Positions 21,719-24,493 of a stretch of 24,493 nucleotides of DNA are shown here, in pieces; the stretch's first letter is position 1; each line of letters opens with the position of its first letter. The translations under genes were made by a program, and so were the position numbers. The notes under the pieces were generated by a model. That model was not told the DNA's origin and did not search any database. It saw nothing but the letters and a program-made list of their open reading frames with translations. Source of the stretch: UBA1268 sp002694955 (GTDB lineage Bacteria; Planctomycetota; Planctomycetia; Pirellulales; UBA1268); assembly GCA_028066355.1 (NCBI GenBank), contig JALCBP010000035.1, positions 1-24,493 of the forward strand, in the 5' to 3' direction.

Positions 21719-23413
21719 ATGTCCCGAGTCTTTCGTTTTATATGGTTGTGTTTTGTTCTTAGTCTTATCTGGCTATCACCCGGTAGAAGCCACTGCCAAA
21801 CAACTGCACCGGCAATAGCTGCAACCACTGGTGACGTTGTCCTACTCGATTTCTCAGCGGACTGGTGTGGCCCTTGCAAGCAGATGGCACCACTCATTGG
21901 AGAAATCGGCGCAGCCGGTTGGCTTGTTCGCCACGTTGATGTTGACCAAGAACACGATATCGTCAAGCGGTTCGAGGTGACGGGTGTTCCTTGTTATATT
22001 TTGTTGGTGAAGGGCCATGAAGTTGGTCGCATCAATGGGGCGACGACTCGTGGTGAGTTTGAAAAGCTTCTTGCAAAAAGCCGGCAGCCTTTGGGGTTAC
22101 AAGAACTCACGAGTCAAACAGACTCACCAACTGCCAAACAAATCCCAGGGGTTCCAGTTCCTGTAAGCAAGTCTGCGACCCACCTTGTAACAGAGCCTGC
22201 AGCGGCACCTACAGTTCATCCACCAGCACAACTGTCAGGTTCGATTGACCAGCCACGTGTCGACCTGGCTCCTGAAGGGTCACTGCGAGATCCGCAAGGA
22301 GCAAAACAGCAGCAATCCTTACCACCACCACCTGTGTTAGCCGTTGAAACAAAATCTGCCCTTCAGCATGATCTGATTCAGGCTACGGCAAGATTGCGGG
22401 TACAGGACCCAAATGGAGCTTCGTGGGGAACCGGGACGGTTATCGATTGTCGACAAGGAGAGGCGCTGATACTCACCTGTGGTCATATTTTTCGTGATTC
22501 TGTTGGAGAAGGTTCAATCGAAGTCGATTTGTTTGGTGATCCCTCTGCAGATCGTTTAGCGGGACAGATGGTGTCGTATGATCTGGATCGGGATCTTGCA
22601 CTCGTAAGCGTTTTTACAGAGGCAACACTGGAGCCCGTCAAAATTGGTTCCGTTGGTCGTCCGCGTGATGTTGGTGAAGGTGTTGTCACGATTGGTTGCG
22701 ACGGAGGTCGTGAGCCGACAATGCATGTGAGTCGGGTTACTTCAGTTGATAAGTACCTAGGTCCTGCGAATGTTCAGGTTGCTGGACAGCCAGTACAAGG
22801 CCGTAGTGGTGGTGGCTTATTCGCGCTTGATGGAACACTCTTAGGAGTTTGTAATGCGGCGGATCCGGAAGACAACGAAGGTCTTTTTGCTGCACTTCCA
22901 TCAATTCATGAACATCTTGATGAAGCCGGGCTCGCGTTCGTTTACAGACACGTGTACCCGGGTACTGAAAATGAACTTGCAGGAAACGCTGATAAATCAG
23001 CAGTACCTCATTTACCAGATGTAATGCCAGCTTTTTCTTTTGATCGTCGTGATAGGGCAGATGCTGTGCCAACGGCGTCCAGTGGTCCTCGTTCTCCAAT
23101 GGAAGGGGGTGATCCACCGAGTGTCGATCAAAATGAACGATTGAGTGTCGATCGCGATGAAAGACCGCTCTCGACTACACTGCCGTCACAAAACGCAGGA
23201 GACGGCGTACCGATGCAGAAACTTTCTGCAGGTGAGCAAGCTCTACTCGATCACGTGCGGGCACATGGAGGGGAGGCTGAGGTGATTTGTATTGTTCGTC
23301 CTCATGGAGCAAGTCAAACCGATAGTGAAGTCTTCATGCTTCAGAACGCCAGTCCTCATTTTATTGACCGTCTATCCGAGGTGCATGCACAGGGAAAAGT
23401 TGTAGGTAAGTGA
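21719..23413 (+). CDS. Secreted thioredoxin domain-trypsin-like serine protease fusion
   Basis: The ATG at 21719 is chosen because GGAG lies 6 bases before it; an in-frame TTG at 21707 has nothing. A signal peptide (about 1-26) leads into a thioredoxin domain (about 36-120) with the full WCGPC active site at 49-53 and cis-proline Pro91. A Pro/Gln/Ser-rich linker (about 121-210) follows. Residues about 222-400 form a trypsin-like domain of the HtrA/Do kind with a complete likely triad: His256 in TCGHIF, Asp292 in DLDRDLAL, Ser363 in GRSGGG. No PDZ domain is visible; the remaining 160 residues are mostly low-complexity. Fusion of a disulfide-reductant domain with a protease suggests redox-linked protein quality control in the periplasm (inference). 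The phosphatase gene follows 9 bases later. Confidence 0.9.
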   Translation: MSRVFRFIWLCFVLSLIWLSPGRSHCQTTAPAIAATTGDVVLLDFSADWCGPCKQMAPLIGEIGAAGWLVRHVDVDQEHDIVKRFEVTGVPCYILLVKGHEVGRINGATTRGEFEKLLAKSRQPLGLQELTSQTDSPTAKQIPGVPVPVSKSATHLVTEPAAAPTVHPPAQLSGSIDQPRVDLAPEGSLRDPQGAKQQQSLPPPPVLAVETKSALQHDLIQATARLRVQDPNGASWGTGTVIDCRQGEALILTCGHIFRDSVGEGSIEVDLFGDPSADRLAGQMVSYDLDRDLALVSVFTEATLEPVKIGSVGRPRDVGEGVVTIGCDGGREPTMHVSRVTSVDKYLGPANVQVAGQPVQGRSGGGLFALDGTLLGVCNAADPEDNEGLFAALPSIHEHLDEAGLAFVYRHVYPGTENELAGNADKSAVPHLPDVMPAFSFDRRDRADAVPTASSGPRSPMEGGDPPSVDQNERLSVDRDERPLSTTLPSQNAGDGVPMQKLSAGEQALLDHVRAHGGEAEVICIVRPHGASQTDSEVFMLQNASPHFIDRLSEVHAQGKVVGK

Positions 23414-23422
23414 TCTTAATGT

Positions 23423-24070
23423 ATGCATGAAAAATCTATGCTCCAAATTTTAATTCGCCATGGTGAAAGCTTATCGAACCGCGAAGGAAGAGTTCAGGGG
23501 CAAGCGGATGTAAAACTTTCTGATACAGGCCGCCAGCAGGCAACCGCGGTCGCCTCATGGTGTAAGAGTCAGTCTTTCCATAAAAAATCCTGCGAACTCT
23601 GGAGCAGCCCGCTTTGCCGTGCTCGGGAGACTGCCGATGTAATCGGAACGGCAATTGGTCTTTCTGCTCAGATCGAAGATAAACTTGTCGAGCTGAATGC
23701 AGGCGTCTTCCAAGGTCACTTATGGGATGACCTGGCAGATCGTTTTCCTGAAGATGTTGCTCAATGGCGTTCAGGAGATGTTGATTTTCAGATACCCGGT
23801 GGAGAGTCGAGGCGTCAACTTGCGGAACGAGGACGTCACGCATTGCAGTCTCTTTCATGTCGGCCTGTTGACAGCATGGTCATTGTGGCTCACGGAGGAG
23901 TTCTGACAGCTGCACTTGGGCTTCTTGTTGGACGTGAGCACCCCTTGCTCGCAAACGTTGTCGAGAGACCTTTTACGCGATTGCCTGCACTTGGCAACTG
24001 CTCGGTATCCCAGCTGAAATGGCCAGGCCCAGAATTACTTTCATTTAATCAAATGGATCATCTCGGTTGA
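23423..24070 (+). CDS. Histidine phosphatase superfamily protein (phosphoglycerate mutase-like)
   Basis: The 215-residue protein has the phosphohistidine signature IRHGES at 11-16 (nucleophile His13), the SSPLCRARETA arginine motif at 61-71, acidic Glu90 in VELNAGVFQG, and the second histidine in VAHGG (His157). All core residues of the branch 1 fold are present. Relatives include cofactor-dependent phosphoglycerate mutase, CobC alpha-ribazole phosphatase and broad sugar-phosphate phosphatases; the shorter length and VFQG motif favour a phosphatase rather than a glycolytic mutase. It starts 9 bases after the thioredoxin-protease stop, implying coupled transcription, but a functional link is unclear. 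Neither the first ATG nor one at 23438 has a good ribosome site. Confidence 0.88.
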   Translation: MHEKSMLQILIRHGESLSNREGRVQGQADVKLSDTGRQQATAVASWCKSQSFHKKSCELWSSPLCRARETADVIGTAIGLSAQIEDKLVELNAGVFQGHLWDDLADRFPEDVAQWRSGDVDFQIPGGESRRQLAERGRHALQSLSCRPVDSMVIVAHGGVLTAALGLLVGREHPLLANVVERPFTRLPALGNCSVSQLKWPGPELLSFNQMDHLG

Positions 24071-24324
24071 TATTGCCGGCTCATTTTCTTGGTGAATATA
24101 CCCAGCAAGCAGATGATATAAGTAGCGATCATTCATGCCGTAAAGCACATCTCAAGAAAAGAGGGCCAACGATATAACCATATTGTTTTTGACGTAATGA
24201 TCAAAAAGGGCGTACAACGTCAGAAAGGTGTTCTGCTGGCAAGACTGTCTAGTGGCTGCCAGATGACATATTTCTGTCCAGTAATTAGAACAAGAAAAAG
24301 ACGACTCATACTGAAAGAATATTT

Positions 24325-24493
24325 ATGAGAAGGAGATCGATACTGCCGACGAGATCTTCTGTCTTGGTATTTCCACTGGCTAGTACCACTCGCTCTATTT
24401 TCTCCAGTGCCACACTACTCTTCTTAATATTTCTGACGGGGTCAGTTTCTATAGCGAATGAGCCCGCTCAGTTTTCAGGAACACGGGCAATGG
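24325..24493 (+). CDS. N-terminal fragment of a secreted protein (3' end outside window)
   Basis: From the ATG at 24325 the frame stays open for 56 codons to the window edge. It begins with an arginine-rich n-region (MRRRS), has a hydrophobic stretch at about 33-44 (TLLFLIFLTGSV), and a probable cleavage site near SIANE, so it looks like an exported protein with a long n-region. The last visible residues (AQFSGTRAM) recall the start of the mature part of planctomycetal M28-type peptidases or glutaminyl cyclotransferases, but this is only a hint. The 254-base gap before it holds no gene; a 6-base inverted repeat is found there at 24236-24262. A start further upstream or none at all is possible, since the Shine-Dalgarno is weak. 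Confidence 0.5.
   Translation, partial: MRRRSILPTRSSVLVFPLASTTRSIFSSATLLFLIFLTGSVSIANEPAQFSGTRAM

Noticed and set aside
21672..21818. Short plus-strand frame overlapping the signal peptide of the thioredoxin-protease
   Set aside because: No ribosome site, ends after about 48 codons, and the overlapping frame has a clear GGAG and signal peptide.

Overview
The window looks like a chromosomal segment of a planctomycete, probably a marine Pirellulaceae-like bacterium. The grounds are two secreted S1 sulfatases, secreted alpha/beta hydrolases, and a secreted WD40 protein whose C-terminal domain resembles one common in planctomycetal cytochrome/DUF1553-type proteins. A DUF4190-like membrane protein and start sites often lacking a Shine-Dalgarno also fit. 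Base composition looks slightly below 50 % GC by eye (not counted). I saw no rRNA, tRNA, CRISPR array, transposase or phage gene.

Region 1 (1-8910) reads as a carbohydrate-processing neighbourhood. It holds the C-terminal part of a GH16-type glycosidase, an EmrE-type SMR transporter, and a sulfatase with a C-terminal beta-rich extension. A three-gene minus-strand operon follows (secreted esterase, DapA/NanA-family aldolase, xylulokinase-like FGGY kinase), then a second sulfatase and an esterase-D-like hydrolase. Outside the cytoplasm the hydrolases could cut chains and strip sulfate and acyl groups, while the aldolase and kinase handle released sugars inside. A small 17-bp-period repeat lies between the first sulfatase and the kinase.

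Region 2 (9328-17523, all plus strand) starts with the WD40 protein. Next come a small membrane-anchored protein of unknown function overlapping thiS, then thiG (thiamin thiazole synthesis) and hisF (histidine synthesis). A pilT-like motor ATPase follows, then a membrane-anchored GspE/PilB-like protein whose nucleotide-binding motifs are all eroded, and a DUF4190-like protein. The pseudo-ATPase beside an intact PilT is the most unusual item in the window.

Region 3 (17559-21313, minus strand) carries metG, a universal stress protein and epmA (EF-P lysyl-lysine ligase), in transcription order. Convergent ends at 17523/17559 share a hairpin. The usp gene has a duplicated ribosome-binding-site and start-codon unit.

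Region 4 (21719-24493, plus strand) holds a secreted fusion of a thioredoxin domain with a trypsin-like protease domain, a histidine-phosphatase (phosphoglycerate-mutase-like) gene 9 bases later, and the first 56 codons of a secreted protein cut by the window edge.
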